A DNA stretch of 64,000 bases, taken from NCBI GenBank assembly GCA_023935145.1, contig CM043705.1, positions 54,423,084 through 54,487,083 of the forward strand, read 5' to 3'. The notes below the pieces were generated by a model. The model had not been told where the DNA came from. It saw only the letters and a list, made by a program, of their open reading frames with translations, and ran no database searches. This DNA comes from Bretschneidera sinensis. Its lineage: Eukaryota > Streptophyta > Magnoliopsida > Brassicales > Akaniaceae. Below, piece after piece: positions 1 through 13,055 of this stretch. The stretch's first letter is position 1, and every line of letters begins with the position of its first letter. A program made the translations under genes and the position numbers.

Positions 1-26
1 TAATTATGGCTTAAATATTGGGACCA

Positions 27-770
27 ATGGAAGAGAAGCAAGCAGCTCAAGCAGCAAGGTCCCTTATAGTGGGTTTTGTACACAACAGACACCTTTTGAT
101 TTCTTCTCTGGTTTGTATTACTTCCAATCTTTTTCTATTTGCTGATTCTGCAGTTTGTGCATTTGGATTTTTGTGCTTGCTTTGCAATTCCTCTCATTGG
201 TTTCCTTTTTGGTGGGAACCTATTACCTTGTTTTTCTCATTCTTTTTAGATCAAAGGGTCTCTTCACTCTTCTGAATTACATAATTTGATTTATCTTTGT
301 AGTTCATTTACTATTCTTTTGCTTTTATGGACATTGACTGATTGCTTTTATACCCCTTTTCCCTTCTCCCTTTTTGCTGCTTTATGGACATATCTCATTT
401 AGCAGCTGATCACTGGTTCTCTCCATCTTTATGATTGGTTAATCTGGTTGTGTATTTTACAGGTCCCAAAAGCAATGAAATGATGGGTATGTTTAACCAC
501 AGCAGATCTTGGGATAGGCCAATTAATCATGAACCCAACATTTCTGGTTTCTATGATCCTCACCGGTACCCTCCTCCATTCATGATGGCAATACAGCAGT
601 CAGATTTCCACAAACCTAATAGCTTCTCAGATTTCACTGCATCAGATCAGGTTTCAGCAAGTGAACCCTCATCATCAATAGCAGCAGAAGGGAAAAACAG
701 GTCCGTGGTCAGCCACTTTGAGACCATTTCACCGCAATTCATTGATTTTCTTGGGGTAGGAGCCACATGA
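27..770 (+). CDS. Small spliced gene, unknown function
   Basis: I do not recognise the family. The preferred model joins 27-72 to 463-770: ATG at 27, GT donor at 73, and an acceptor after a pyrimidine-rich TTTTACAG at 455-462. The junction is phase 1 and gives a protein of about 117 aa. The second exon encodes a polar, Ser/Asn/Pro-rich stretch (MMGMFNHSRSWDRP near its start, FIDFLGVGAT at the C-terminus) with no membrane segment or known motif. Alternatives are translation from the ATG pair at 480/483 with the first exon as 5' UTR (about 96 aa), or upstream exons outside the window. An in-frame stop lies just before the ATG at 27. A possible poly(A) signal (AATAAA) lies near 1043. The 390-bp intron is T-rich, as in plants. 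The second-exon reading frame looks real; the start is uncertain. Confidence 0.45.
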
Positions 771-3002
771 AGTTTAAGTTAGGGGCCAAGAAAAGAAAAA
801 GCTGAAAAAGAGTTTTAATTTCCACGATGAATCATCAAGAAGATCGCTTAATGTGGATGTGTACTTAGATTAACTGAGAAGGCCAATAGAGGTAAAGAGA
901 AAGAAAAAAAAAGGGGGGGATTTGTTGTTTCAGTCTGGTGACAGACAGATATTAAATCTGCCTGCTGCAGTCTGTTTGAAGTCAATATCCCACAATCCTT
1001 TTTCTTTTATCTTTATGAGAGGCCCTTTCCAAAAGATGAAACAATAAAATTAGTATATATGTTATTGGTACAAATAATTTATTTTTTCCTGTCATGAATT
1101 GATCTTACCAGGGGAAGAGAAACCATGCCCAAAAGCAAAAATGAGTATTTAAATTAGACCATTTGGTCAAAACCAGTATTTTTAGGAATCTAATTCATAT
1201 TTGTTGAGTTGTTGAATGTGTCTACTTGAAGAAATATTCAAATAATTTTGTTATAATTAGAAGTTAATTAGAACATAGATGAATCTATTTGTAACGTGGA
1301 GATCATGCATGAATGATGATGATGATGGTAACGAATAACACAAGAAACTGTTTATTTTATTTTATTTATAAAAAAAAAAAAAAACATCCTTTTCTCATGG
1401 GCCTGCAAAATTCAGGCACAATTTCTGCAGCACAACACGCACACACCCACAACACAAGCAATGCATTCATGATGAAAACTGTTGAACATCCTTTCTTCAT
1501 CAGCAGAATCTTTCTTAGGATTCATATCATGCCACCCACATGGGGGTATTTATCTACTGTTTTCAAACTGTCTTAAATGCTTACTATTGGACTTTGATTG
1601 CTCCATAACTTTCTTTTGGGGTATTGTTTGCAACAAACATTAATCTAGTGACATCATCCACACTTCACTGTTTTTAGGAGACAGCGAGGGCATGGCAACA
1701 TCAATCTTGTTTAAATTTAACTCTTCTTCTTTTTTTTTTCTTTTTCCTCAATTAATTATATAGAAGAGTTGTGTTTCATATGGTTATTTACGTCAATTTT
1801 TTTGTGTGATTTTATGATAGCCTGAATCGAATAGGAAAAGTTAAAATGGATGAGAAAGAACATTAAAAAAAATGATAAGAAATAGCTCATGAATTATTAT
1901 TTTTATATTTTAATACAATAGATTTAGAAGGATTAAAAGTTTTATAAGTGAACTCAATTCTTTTTATATTGAGTTAAATGCAATGTTAATGGAGTTCTCA
2001 AGATATAAAGTCGGGATCTATAGCATGTTAAATATAATTGAGTAATTAATTATCTCCAAAGCTTAAATCGATGTGAAAGAACTCAATTGTGTTTTTTTAT
2101 ATTTGATAGCACATTTGTGTAAGTTGAATCGAAAGATTAAATCTTTTGTACGTAGGCTCAATTATAAAAAATATAATAAAAACCCCAAACGTCAAACGAC
2201 AAAGCAAGTTTAAGATCTTACGATTCTGATAACATGCTAAAAATAATTATGTTATCCATTATCGCATATATTTTATTTTAGGGTTTTAGTAGCAATTTAT
2301 GGTATTTACTGTACTTTTAGTACCAATTTGTGGCTAAAAATAGTTCCTTTCACTTCACAAACACTTTTTTTTTTTTTTTTTTTTTTAATTTATCTAGTTT
2401 TTCTTGCTCAACCTTTGTTTTATCATTGCTACATTTCTCACTAAATCACCTCAGGCATATACTGATTCAAATAATTACTAAAAATAGTTGTAGATTATGC
2501 GCCCAAGGGCCACTGTTTTGAGTCCAATCCTCACTGCTCTTGATCGTAAGAGCAGTGATCAAACCCAAGCCCAGTCGTTCTCATCAAGTATAGCTTGGGC
2601 TATCTGGGACGCATCACGTGGATCTAGCCCAATATCTAGAACACTAGCACCAAAGATATAAAAAATAAAGGGTAATCCTTTATGTTAGTTGTCCTTTGGA
2701 TATTGCCTGGGGATAAAAAATAAAAAAGACCATTATAGTAATTTAGTGGGCAAAGGAAAAGGAAATTATTGGTATAAAAATTGGACCCAAAACCTCAAGC
2801 AGTCTGATACATAAAATTCAATAAGCTAATTGTTAATAGTTGAGTGAGAAATTCTTAAGCTGCATGGTTAAAAGACAATATATAATTAAGTGAAGCCAAA
2901 TATAACAATGGCAAATTAATTATCATATATAAAACATCTTTTGCGAAACATGCAATTAATAAAAGTCATGATCACAAGAAACTCTCTCCAACGTAGTCTT
3001 AA
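771..3002. other. AT-rich intergenic region
   Basis: This stretch holds the 3' UTR of the gene at 27-770, then AT-rich spacer with homopolymer runs (for example a poly-T run near 2366-2386). Small ORFs here are low-complexity and not supported as genes. One short perfect hairpin at 2531-2558 is listed separately. Confidence 0.6.
2531..2558. repeat. Perfect 11-bp hairpin
   Basis: TCACTGCTCTT and its exact reverse complement AAGAGCAGTGA flank a 6-nt loop GATCGT. It stands alone in AT-rich spacer, more than 440 bp downstream of the convergent calmodulin-like gene. It could be a terminator-like or transposon-remnant structure; no function can be assigned. Confidence 0.7.
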
Positions 3003-3590
3003 TTAACACAAACACAACTCCATAAATTTCACAAACTCAACGATATCAATCTTTCCATCTCCATTCTCATCAACTACCTTGATCATCCTCCTGCATTCCT
3101 CCACTGTTGACCCTTCTTTTAACCCTAAACAACACAGTACTCTCTGCAACTCTGTTTCATCTATGAACCCATCTCTGTTCTCATCAAACACATCAAATGC
3201 TTCTTTTATCTCCTCCAAGCTTGGATCCTCATCTTCAAACAATTTGGAGACCTCATCTGCACCAATCACTTGATCTTGCAGCTTATGATCAGGGTCATAA
3301 CTTAATCTTAATCTTTCCATCACAATCTTTATATCTCCTTCGCTTAATTTCTCATTGCAACTACTTTTATCATCGTCATGTATGCAACTCTGTAATTGGT
3401 TCAGTGGTTGTTGATGGCTTAGCATGTGCAATTTGGTCCAAATTTTCAACTTAATGGAGACTAATTTTGGTAGGCTTTGAAGGAAGAGCAAGGAATTTGA
3501 GACAAAATCATTAATTTTCTTGCCCCAGTAGAGAATTTTGTGAATTGAAGGGGTCATAGCTGAGGATATCTTGATTAATTTCTTCTCCAT
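3003..3590 (-). CDS. Calmodulin-like calcium-binding protein
   Basis: A 195-aa calcium sensor of the plant CML family, closest in layout to the CML45/CML46 type. Two canonical EF-hand loops lie in the C-terminal third: residues 136-147 (DENRDGFIDETE) and 174-185 (DENGDGKIDIVE), both with Asp/Asn ligands, the central Gly and the terminal Glu. A degenerate hand may lie near 85-120. The N-terminal 60 residues are basic and hydrophobic without acidic motifs, typical of CMLs with an N-terminal extension that may aid membrane association (inference). The gene is intronless, as most CMLs are. The start at 3590 is the first ATG, about 95 nt downstream of a TATA box. It probably relays calcium signals to target proteins; the target cannot be read from sequence. 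Confidence 0.9.
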   Translation of the reverse strand: MEKKLIKISSAMTPSIHKILYWGKKINDFVSNSLLFLQSLPKLVSIKLKIWTKLHMLSHQQPLNQLQSCIHDDDKSSCNEKLSEGDIKIVMERLRLSYDPDHKLQDQVIGADEVSKLFEDEDPSLEEIKEAFDVFDENRDGFIDETELQRVLCCLGLKEGSTVEECRRMIKVVDENGDGKIDIVEFVKFMELCLC

Positions 3591-3683
3591 TGAAAATCAG
3601 AGAAGAGAGAGAAACAGAGAACTATAGAACCTATAGATTTTGAGAATTTGTTATGTTTGTTGTTTTGGGTATGTAAACGTACC

Positions 3684-3693
3684 CCTTTATATA
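3684..3693 (-). promoter_or_regulatory. TATA box of the calmodulin-like gene
   Basis: Read on the minus strand, TATATAAAGG lies about 95 bp upstream of the ATG at 3590, a normal plant core-promoter spacing. Confidence 0.6.
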
Positions 3694-3699
3694 GTACAC

Positions 3700-6600
3700 A
3701 AAGGAAAATTGGAAAAAGAAAGAGAAATCAAAGACCCAAAAGGTAAAGGAAAAATACCAAAAGGGAAAAAGAAATCAAAATTAATACAAGTCTCTTAAAT
3801 GAAAGAGCGTATCTTCAATAAGAAGGTGTCAACTTAAAACTTCCTCGACGGGGAAGGTCTGAAACATGCAGCAAGATTTCGTGGAAACAATTATTGATTT
3901 TTTCTGGATTAAAAGTATTTTTCACATATATTTTTTTTATCGACCAAATTTTTTTTTATCTTTTTATCTAACCGTGAAAAATAACTCACGTGCAAAAAAA
4001 AAGTATATAATTTAAATTTAAACAATTTTTTCATAAATTAACATTTTCCTTTCAACTCACTCATAACCATTAAATTAAATTAATTAAAGACCTAATAATC
4101 CATGCATATGTACCACCTAACATGGAACCTAATCCCGGAAGTTCCCAGTTAATTCTATGAATAATTAATTTCAATTAATTAATCATTAATTTTTTTATTA
4201 AAAGATTTTGGATATATCCTCGTTGGAAAAGCAATAAAAGCCAACAAGTCTCAGAAGCAATCCTCGTAAGTCATAAGAATATTATAACATGTAAAGGGTG
4301 TTACAGCTTCCAAAGCAATATTGTTGGTCATGTTATATATTCGAAAAATAGTTGCATAACAAATATTTAGTATAAGAGTTTATATTATTTTTAAATAAAA
4401 ATAATTTTTTTTATACTATTTAATTGTGAGATTGGCCTTTATGTTATGAAGAATTTTTTGATTGGTTCAAGTATAAATCATAAAATAACTGAAAACTTTA
4501 TTGGTAATCTTTAAGAACTTTATTAATAATATTAATTTTAAGTCTCACACTTATAGTGATATTATCAATGAAACTTGTCAAAATCACCGATAAAATTTTC
4601 AACCAATCTAAACCCAATATTTTAGATTAGAACCAGTCAAAAGAATTTGTATAATACAGTGCCAGTCAAGAGCTAATTGTTATATTCAGGCTTATATAAT
4701 TCCAACTTTATTGGATGCCGTGGAAGGAAGTTTCAAATAAACATGAAAAAGGAAAGATGTTACTTTGCTTTGTCTTTCCCTTGGGAATTTCCGAGTTGAA
4801 ACATATTTTTTTTTCTGTTTTCAGACGTCATACGATTTTGAAGATGACAAAAAAGGTTTGTGGATAAAATCTTCTGCTTCTGGTATTTTCCAGGAAATGG
4901 GGAGAGCTTCCATGTTACGTTAATAGTTAATGCTCCTTGTTCAACAATCAATTTTTTTGTTAACTAATCTTGTAAATCAAATGAAACATATAATTGGATA
5001 ATAATAATACGTAATTTTATTTACTTTAAGTGATTTTGTTGATTTGACATAATAATTAAGTTGTATGTTAAATTATCCATACGTTTTCTATACAAAATTA
5101 AGAGATCAAGATCCCTTTAATTATGATCCCTCTAATTTCATTACCAGGGTTGGCCCAATTTTCCATTTCTTGCTTTCTGATAAATCTCACATTCTCCAAG
5201 CCCAACCCTAACCCTTCTGGACCTTAACATAATCATTTTTGAACTCATTACAAGAATAATCCAGAGCTAATATGGTATTACATTAATCATGTCACCAACT
5301 TCTATGAAAAGAGAAGTCAATAAACAATTAATTTCACCACATAAAGTTATCCAAAAGTAATTGAGTAACAACATAATTTCGGAAGCAACAAATATATTAA
5401 CGTTGAAATAAATTTAGGGTTTTATTTGACATGAAATCAAGTATTTGATTTTTTATTATAATCAAATCATATGTTTAAATGGAAAAATTCCCTTTTAAAA
5501 TTTTAATTTAGTCAAATCGACATATATTTTAATCATGTGGACTACTGATTTGATAATTCCGTTAATTTTTTTTCATGAAAACATGACGAATTTTCCATTG
5601 TTACGGCTTTGAAATTATAAAAAATATATTACTTAAACTAAAATATGAAAGAAGAAATTGAATAAGTTATTAGTCCTCATAATTGCACCCAATCAGTTCC
5701 ATTAATCTATTGCTAGTTTTATTTAAGGTTCCTTGTGGCAAGTATGCTTTATTTTACACCTAAAAATGTTTTCTTTTAATAGTTTAATGCTTTCTTTTGA
5801 CCTTTTGAGAGTCATGTCCCTGGCATCTACTTTCTTTGTCAATATTTTTCATACACCTCTGATATTGTAATTCTAATTCTTTAAGTTATCTCTGTCTACG
5901 TTAATCCCATTAGCAAGAATTAGAAAATGTCATAAGCTATCAAGAACCTAATATATTTTTTTCTTAGCTTTTCTTTTTTGGGTGGGAAGTAAAGGTTCAT
6001 CAAATTATTGTAGTACCCTTTTTCTTTTTTTAATAAGTTGATGATAGCGATTTTCACGTATGGTCTTTGTCGTTTTGCTGAAACCCGAGTCATGATTTTA
6101 GATAAACATAAGAATAACTGAGTTATCGATTATCTCAAAAATTTAATATGATGAGAAAATATTCAATTAATTTTTTATAATTAACGCGTTTCCTCATATG
6201 AAGGGTTATTTTCGGGACTTTTAACTATGACTTGAAACTTTCATACTATAATAAAAATAATTGAGTTAACAATTATTCTAAAAAATTAACGTGTGTATAT
6301 TTTATTCTCTCTTCATTTCAAAAACTAAAAATAAACTAATGAAATACAATTACATTTTTATAATAATTTTAATTGGCATAATAATTGCATTCAAAATAGA
6401 TAACCATTAAAATAGAAATTAGTGAGTTTTTTTTTTTTTCTAACACCCACATAACATTAGATCTGTGTTACTTCGATGAAATGCGACTTATCTGTTACAC
6501 ATATACGATAAATATTAATTAAATAACATTTGTGTTTTTCTGACTTTTTTTTTTTAAAATTTCTTTGTAAAAAAATGAGTTTATCTTTTTTTTTTTTTAC

Positions 6601-6789
6601 ATTTAAAGCTAAATTTAATTATTAATGAATTTGAGAGTTGTATTTGTATTTTACAACTCAAGAGGTTAGTGGGCTTTTTTCAGTGTCCTCAATATTTCTA
6701 CTTTACTTCATCCTGCCTTTAGAAATATATTTTGAATAAAAAAAAATATATGTGACGGTGCAAATGAAACAAATGACGACTTGACCGGA
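3700..6789. other. AT-rich intergenic region
   Basis: Spacer with upstream promoter sequence of the calmodulin-like gene and long A/T runs. I see no coding exon, RNA gene or clear transposon termini. Confidence 0.55.
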
Positions 6790-8100
6790 TTGGGCCAATT
6801 AGGAACTTGATCCATGAACCTCTTACCTTTAGAGAGGATACCTGGAAAGTCTCTTCGTATTTTTGACAATTTCAATTGGAATGTATGTCTTATTTCTGTC
6901 CTCCTCAATAATGTCATGGATGTTATTAGAGTTATTCCTATTTGCAGTGATAGAAGTATTAAGGATAGGTGTATCTGGGGGCCTTTTAGGATGGTGAGTT
7001 CAGCTTACATACCTGGAATTAAAGGCACTGATTTCCCTCAAGACACTGACTGGAATTGGATCTGGATATGCCCTTGCCACTATAGAACAAAATTCTTTTT
7101 ATGGTTGGCTGCTAATAATAAACTTTTGACCAAATCTCTTTTACAATGAAGAAATATGACTGATAACCAAACTTGTGACCTCTCCCTAATACTGACGAGG
7201 ACACTCTTCACATTTTGAAAAACTGTCAAGTTGCTCAGGACACTTGGAAAATCATTGGTTACCCCCAGACTTTAGTTCAGCCTGCTGGAACCCCTCCTCC
7301 TCTTTTGAATGGCTGAAAGCTAATGTTTCCTTTACAAAAGTTCACGATATTTTGTTTTTTCAAACCGGTTGGGTCTTATGGATTGCCAGAAATAAAAGAC
7401 TGTTTGAAAGGGTTACTGCACTGCAGAATCCATTTTGATCACTGTCCAACAAAGAGCTTCTGACTTTTTTCTTTTTGGCGCTGTAAAGCCTAAGAGACTT
7501 AAGTCCTCTGTTTTCCATATACACTGGGATGCCCCCTTGGTTGGTTAAAAATGAACACTGATGGATCCTCTTTGGGTAACCCGGGCAAGGCTGGGGCTAC
7601 AAGAGTTATAAGAGATCACCATGGTGCTTGGATTAAGGGTTTCTCAGCATACTTGGGTTCTGCCTCAAGTGTTCATGCTGAGCTCTGAGCCCTTTAAAAA
7701 GGGTTGAATATTATTACCTCTATGGATGGTGTCATAGTGATTATTGAGATGGATGCTCGGGTGATTGTGGGCATGTTGCTAGGTCAGACTAGTAGTTGCC
7801 ATCCTCACAGCACCCTTCTTGATGAATGCAGGTTACTGCTTAATAAATGCCACGAGTACAGGCTACAGCACCAGTTCAGAGAAGGGAATCAAGTGGCTGA
7901 TTCTCTTGCAAAGAGAGCTTTTGTCCTCGATTTTGATTATATTTTGTTTGATGAATCTCCGCCCTTTGTGTTGGATTTGGTTAATGCCGACAGTAGAGGT
8001 GTGTCTTTCCCCGTGTTAGGCCTGGTGGCCAACAATTTTTTTTTTATGCAAAAGCAATTTTACAAAAAAAAATTAATAATAATAATAATAAAGAATGGTT
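6790..8100 (+). pseudogene. LINE-type retroelement 3' remnant (zf-RVT and RNase H)
   Basis: The stretch at 6814-7149 resembles the reverse-transcriptase zinc-binding domain of plant LINE-derived proteins (WGP...SAY, then the characteristic HYRTKFFLWLAANNKLLTKS). Further zf-RVT pieces follow to about 7430 after frame changes. From about 7549 a plant RVT_3-type RNase H follows: MNTDGSSLGNPGKAGAT, then HAEL, EMDA and NQVADSLAKRA supply the acidic catalytic positions. The RNase H frame has two in-frame stops near 7687-7695 and the zf-RVT part is frameshifted, so it is dead. An A-rich and (TAA)n tract at about 8068-8093 fits a LINE tail. The upstream reverse transcriptase and endonuclease are missing, consistent with 5' truncation during insertion. 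A decayed RNase H-domain host-type gene is the less likely alternative. Confidence 0.7.
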
Positions 8101-8109
8101 AAAGGTTGA

Positions 8110-9597
8110 TGTTAACATGAAGAAAGGAGCTGATTTGCTAGGAGAACCACAACATTGAGCAGACAGACAGATTTTTAAAGGGTTCCAACTTCCAATCATT
8201 GAGGAGTTTAGTTAAATGTTGTAAAAGCTATTAAATTTTTTATTAAAAAATAATATTGCTCAAATTGCTAGATTTTGATGGCATTTGACTATAAAAAGCT
8301 CTTGTCAAATGTTTTGTAGTTGATAATCTAGAAATCTGGAATAGGTGAGAGGATAATGCAAGAATATTAACCTCCACGTACATAAAAGCTAGAAAAAAAA
8401 GAGGAAATAAAGAAAGTATGGCCTAATCTTTTGCAAAGATAAATAAAAAGCATTCATTTCATGGCACCACGTGCATTTGGTCCCATAACAATTAAAACTT
8501 GTGCACAATATTTTTAGCTAGTTTATAAAGGCAATTCATTTATGGAGCTTTTGATGATATAAAATTAGGAAAATATGGAAAAGGAAGGCAAAAAGAAAGA
8601 AGAAAAGAAAACTTTATACTCCTTTTTTTATGCATTTTGGGTGTTGGTTGTATGGATTCTTTATTTTGGGATTAAAAGTGAAAATATGCTTGACCTTTTT
8701 TGACATAAATTCATGTTTATCTCTTCAGAATTAGCCAGTTGGGACCTATGAAGAACTTTTATTTTCTATCATTCGAATCTGCTCTATGTAAACATTACTC
8801 AATGGTCATTAAGAATGATTTTTTTTTTTATAGTAGTGCCATTTGAAATTTTAAGGTGTGTTTGGCAAAAAAAAGAAGTAAGAGAAAAGAAAAGTGAGAA
8901 GACAGAGACTAGTAAGATAGAAGAGAGAAAATGAAAAATTGGAGAAAAAATAGTTTTATCTTTTCCTTTTTTTGGGTATGAATTTGAATCATTGATTAAA
9001 AGTAGGAACCTTCACTGAGGACATAGCTTTTTGCTACTTTGTTTTGCAACCAAAATGACTTTATTTTATCAGTAGTTCATTGCATCTTGGGATTAAATTG
9101 ACAATGCTCGACAACCATATTCTGATATTAATTCTCAGAATCTGAGAATTAATATAAAGAAATTGCTACTCATTTCCTAGTGCACTTACAAAATTCAGAA
9201 AACTAGTTTCATAAATATTCAGCAAAAACAGCAGAAGAAGGTGGTATAAAAGTTTCTGACTAAGATTTAACAACTTTATAACACCCTTTAAAAGTGTTTT
9301 TGCATACTTACATGGTCACTTACTCAACAAACCATTTAAGTACGCAAAAACACCCATTAAAAATGTTTCAGCAAATAAAAGGCAGCTATATGAATAAGTT
9401 GGGAGTAAAGCTAGCCCAGATCTTCCACAAGGTAAAACAGGTACACAGTTCTCTGATCTTCCTCTGCATTTAATTGCTTTGGATAACAGATTCCTGCATT
9501 GAGGTCGAGTAATTAATAACATGGCCCTTAAGGGAAAAATATAGTATATAGGATATATAGTAGTTTACAGCTCAAATCTCGGCTTCAATTTACGTGC
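8110..9597. other. Intergenic region with one long palindrome
   Basis: AT-rich spacer between the LINE remnant and the DOF pseudogene. No gene is supported. A 31-bp palindrome at 9125-9155 is listed separately. Confidence 0.55.
9125..9155. repeat. 31-bp near-perfect palindrome
   Basis: ATATTAATTCTCAGA and its exact reverse complement TCTGAGAATTAATAT are separated by a single A. No repeat copies or target duplications are obvious nearby. Confidence 0.8.
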
Positions 9598-10190
9598 TCT
9601 AATGGAAGTTAAATGATCTGGACAACGCTGCAGGATTGGCTTGCAACACTAGGGATTTTTCAGTAATGTCATTGTCCTTTGATTTGAAACCCTTAAATAG
9701 ACCTCCTCCTCCATGGATAGAAGTTTTAATCCCAAGTGCACATTGCAGCTTCACTAGGATCATTTATCCTCAATGTTTTCGGAACCAAAACACTTCTTTC
9801 TGAAGTATCTCTGTCTCTTGATTGCTCATCTTTCTCTGTATTGGATTGACTAATGATGTACTTTTCCCTCGAATGTTTCCCTAGGTTGGGAGAATTAGGA
9901 CTTGAGGAGTTTGAGGTATTAAGAGAAAAATTAGATTGTGGGGAGGAGAGATATGGCACATTCCAAGGACCTGGTACACTGCAACCCCAATAGGTTGGCG
10001 ATGAGTAGAATGATAGAGGAAAGCCTCATGGGTAAAAACTAGGTGTAGACATTGCAGAATTCCATGGGCAAAATTAGGCCGAGGAGGTCCAGGGAAGCAA
10101 TGTACTTGAGGGGGAAAGCCTTGATATATAGTTCTTAATAGCTGCTTCTTGTAAACCAGCATTACCTCCTTTCTAAGGTGAACTTGAAGC

Positions 10191-11036
10191 TGTTGGGAAA
10201 CCACCTTAGATGATGCCCAGGAGTTGGTCTTCCAAACATCCAAGTCTAGAGTGACTCGTATAAAGAAAAGGAAACAGCAACCAATCAAAGCAAGAAAGAA
10301 AAGAACACAAGCAATTTGTTGACGAGGTTCGACAATGTGCCTACGTCCCCATGAGCTCCTCCGAGCTCTCTGCACTATCTTATCAATGGAGTTCTTTACA
10401 ATCAGCAACACCCTTCCAAGAACTCACAGGTTCTTGAAGAATAAAAGAAGAAGAAAGTGATAAGAACTAACCCTGAAATTTTTCCAAGAAAATTCTCCTT
10501 ACAAGACCTTAAATCCCTTTTTATTATACTCTCTCTCTCTTTCTAAACAACTAGTCTCTCTGCAGAATCTCTCTTGAGCTTAGTGTCTTTGCACTCTTAC
10601 AATTGACTCACTTTTAATCATAAGTTATGTTCTGTTATGACTTTTGAAGCTAGGTGACCCTTTATATAGTGCACCAACTTCTTGACCAATCTTGAGTGTC
10701 ATTCTCCACCCTTAGATCTTGATGACCAATCAACCATGGCCCTTGATCAATCCTATACGTTTTGAACATGTCTCACGAACCACTTAAAAAGCTGAAATAT
10801 GTGTGTATCAGTGTGCCTGGCGTTGCGGCCCAGAACAGAGCAGGCCGGGCCTGAGCCAGGGCACACATTCTCAAGCTTCTGGGCGCCACGGCCTGGGGGA
10901 GGCTGAACAGCGGCGCACACCTCCTCCTTGCTGGGTGTCGCAGCCTGGGAAGGCTGTGCCGTGGCGCACACTAGTGCTAAACATGCTGATTTTACTCTTC
11001 CACCTTCTTGTTTAAACCTCGGAAAAAATACTAACA
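10191..11036 (-). repeat. Copia 3' LTR
   Basis: An 846-bp LTR. On the plus strand it reads TGTTGGGAAACC...CTAACA. It matches 15390-16212 over its length with scattered substitutions and small indels. Confidence 0.9.
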
Positions 11037-11234
11037 ATCTCTACCTTTGTCCAAGCGTTTAAACCCAAACCCATTGTGCAGAGAAATCAGTATCCAAACT
11101 CATCTTGAGTCATTATATCAACCGACTCCAATCCTAAGTAGTCCAAGGCAATGATTGAACTTATTTAGAGGTAAAACTTTGGTACCTAAATCCGCAGGGT
11201 TTTCTTCCGTGGCTACCTTATCCACATGGATGCA

Positions 11235-12580
11235 TCATTTTGTAACATTTTCCCGAATGAAATGGTATCGAACATCCATGTGCTTTGTCCTCTCATGGAA
11301 CACCAGATTCTTGCACAAATGCAATGCACTTTGGCTATCCGAATACACCACAACCTGCTCCTCTAGTACCTTCAACCCTTCTAGCAACCCTTTGCACCAC
11401 ATAGCCTCCTTGATGGCTTCCGTAGCCGCTATGTACTCAGCCTTGGTTGTTGAGAGTGCTACCACCGGCTGCAACTGAACCTTCCAACTTACACAACATC
11501 CATTTAAGTTGAAGAAGTAGGAGGTAATCGATCTCCTTTTATCCCGGTCTGCTCCATAGTCCGAATCAGCATAACCCTCAAGGCAGATGGACTTACCCCT
11601 CTTCTTATAAACCAGCCCAACATCTGGGCTTCCCTTCAAGTACTTCAGTAGCCACTTCATTCCAAGCCAATGCTCCTTTCTGGGATTACTCATAAACCTA
11701 CTAAGGACACTTATTGTATGAGCAATATCAGGTCTAGTGCTTGCCATGGTGAACATTACAGAACCAACTGCACTAAAGTAGGGGACCTTTTCCATTTCCT
11801 TTTTCTCCTCATTCGATCTTGGACATTGATCGCTAGAGAACTTGAAATGACCAGCAAGGGGAACCTTTACTGGTTGGCTATCTTCCATAGAGAACTTAGA
11901 TATCATCTTCTCTATGTAGAAAGTTTGAGAGATCTTCAATCTGTTTCTCTCCCTTTTCGGGATGATACACATCCCAAGGATCTTCTGTGCATGGCCAAGA
12001 TCCTTCATCTCAAACTCTTCACTGAGTTGAGCCTTCAATTTTCTTATCCTCTCCATGCTGCTCCCAACCAGCAATATATCATCAACATAGATCAAGATGA
12101 TCACCACTTCCTCCACCTTGTGCCCCTCATAATACAAGCACGAATCATAGTAGCTCCTCATGAAACCCAGACTGGTTACAAAGGAATCGAACCTCTTATT
12201 CCATTGTCGAGTTGATTGTTTTAGGCCATATAGAGATTTCTTCAGTTGGCACACCAAATCTCCCTGCCTTCCTTCCTCATAGCCTTCGGGTTGTCTCATG
12301 TAAATGGTCTCATCAAGCTCTCCATGTAAGAACGCTGTCTTCACATCCATTTGCTCGATTTCCCAATTGAATTGGACCACCAATGCTAACACTAACCTGA
12401 TCGTCTAGTGCTTCACAACCGGTGAGAATATTTCGGTGAAATCTATGTCTTCCTTTTGTGTGAACCTCTTCGCCACCAGCCTAGCTTTATACCGGACTTC
12501 ATCCCTTGGAGTGTTCCCTTCTTTGATCTTGTAGATCCATCTACAATCCACAACTCTTTCATTTTCTGGTTTGGGCACCA
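11235..12580 (-). pseudogene. Copia reverse transcriptase and RNase H
   Basis: The open part, 11235-12392, encodes 385 aa of Copia RT and RNase H: MDVKTAFLHGELDETIYM, the catalytic LIYVDDILLVG, then STRPDIAHTISVLSRFM, and RNase H blocks GYADSDYGADRD, ALSTTKAEYIAATEA and VVYSDSQSALHL. The catalytic YVDD is intact. The RT N-terminus continues upstream to about 12580, beyond a stop near 12405 where a W/Q-type codon is expected, so the polyprotein is broken. It would copy element RNA into DNA in the virus-like particle. It lies directly downstream of the integrase part. Confidence 0.9.
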
Positions 12581-13055
12581 ATACCTAAAAGTTGTTCTTC
12601 CTCAAAGAATTCATTTCTTCCTCCATAGCTAGCTACCACTTTGACGAATCCTTACACTCCATGGCATCCGTGTAAGTTTCTGGTTCAACCATCCCTCCTT
12701 CTGTCCAAGGAGCTACTACATTAGCATCCGCAAAACCATATCTCAAAGGTGGTCTAACCACCCTCCTTTCCCGGTCCCTTGTGAGCTGGTAGTCATTCTG
12801 ACTTGTTGCATCATCCCTTTCTAGTTCAGCCTCCTTTTGAGTTTCTTGAGCTTGGCCTTCATTAATGGGCTCTACTTGGTCTGAACTCTCTTGCCTTCCT
12901 TGCTCTACCTGAACCAAATTCTCCTTGATGTGGTGCTCCATAAATTTCAGATTGGTTTGCTCACTAGTCCCTGCAGGGTTAGTTTTCTCCAAGTAGGGAA
13001 ATAACAATTAATTAAAAATAACATCTCTACTTATTATTAGTTTCATTCCTTTTGG

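Noticed and set aside
10803..11015. GC-rich block in the Copia LTR, considered as foreign DNA or a gene
   Set aside because: It is present in both LTRs at the same place and so belongs to the element.
11155..11478. Plus-strand ORFs opposite to the Copia RT and gag (also 11670-12215)
   Set aside because: These are shadows of the minus-strand RT and integrase, which carry the recognisable motifs.
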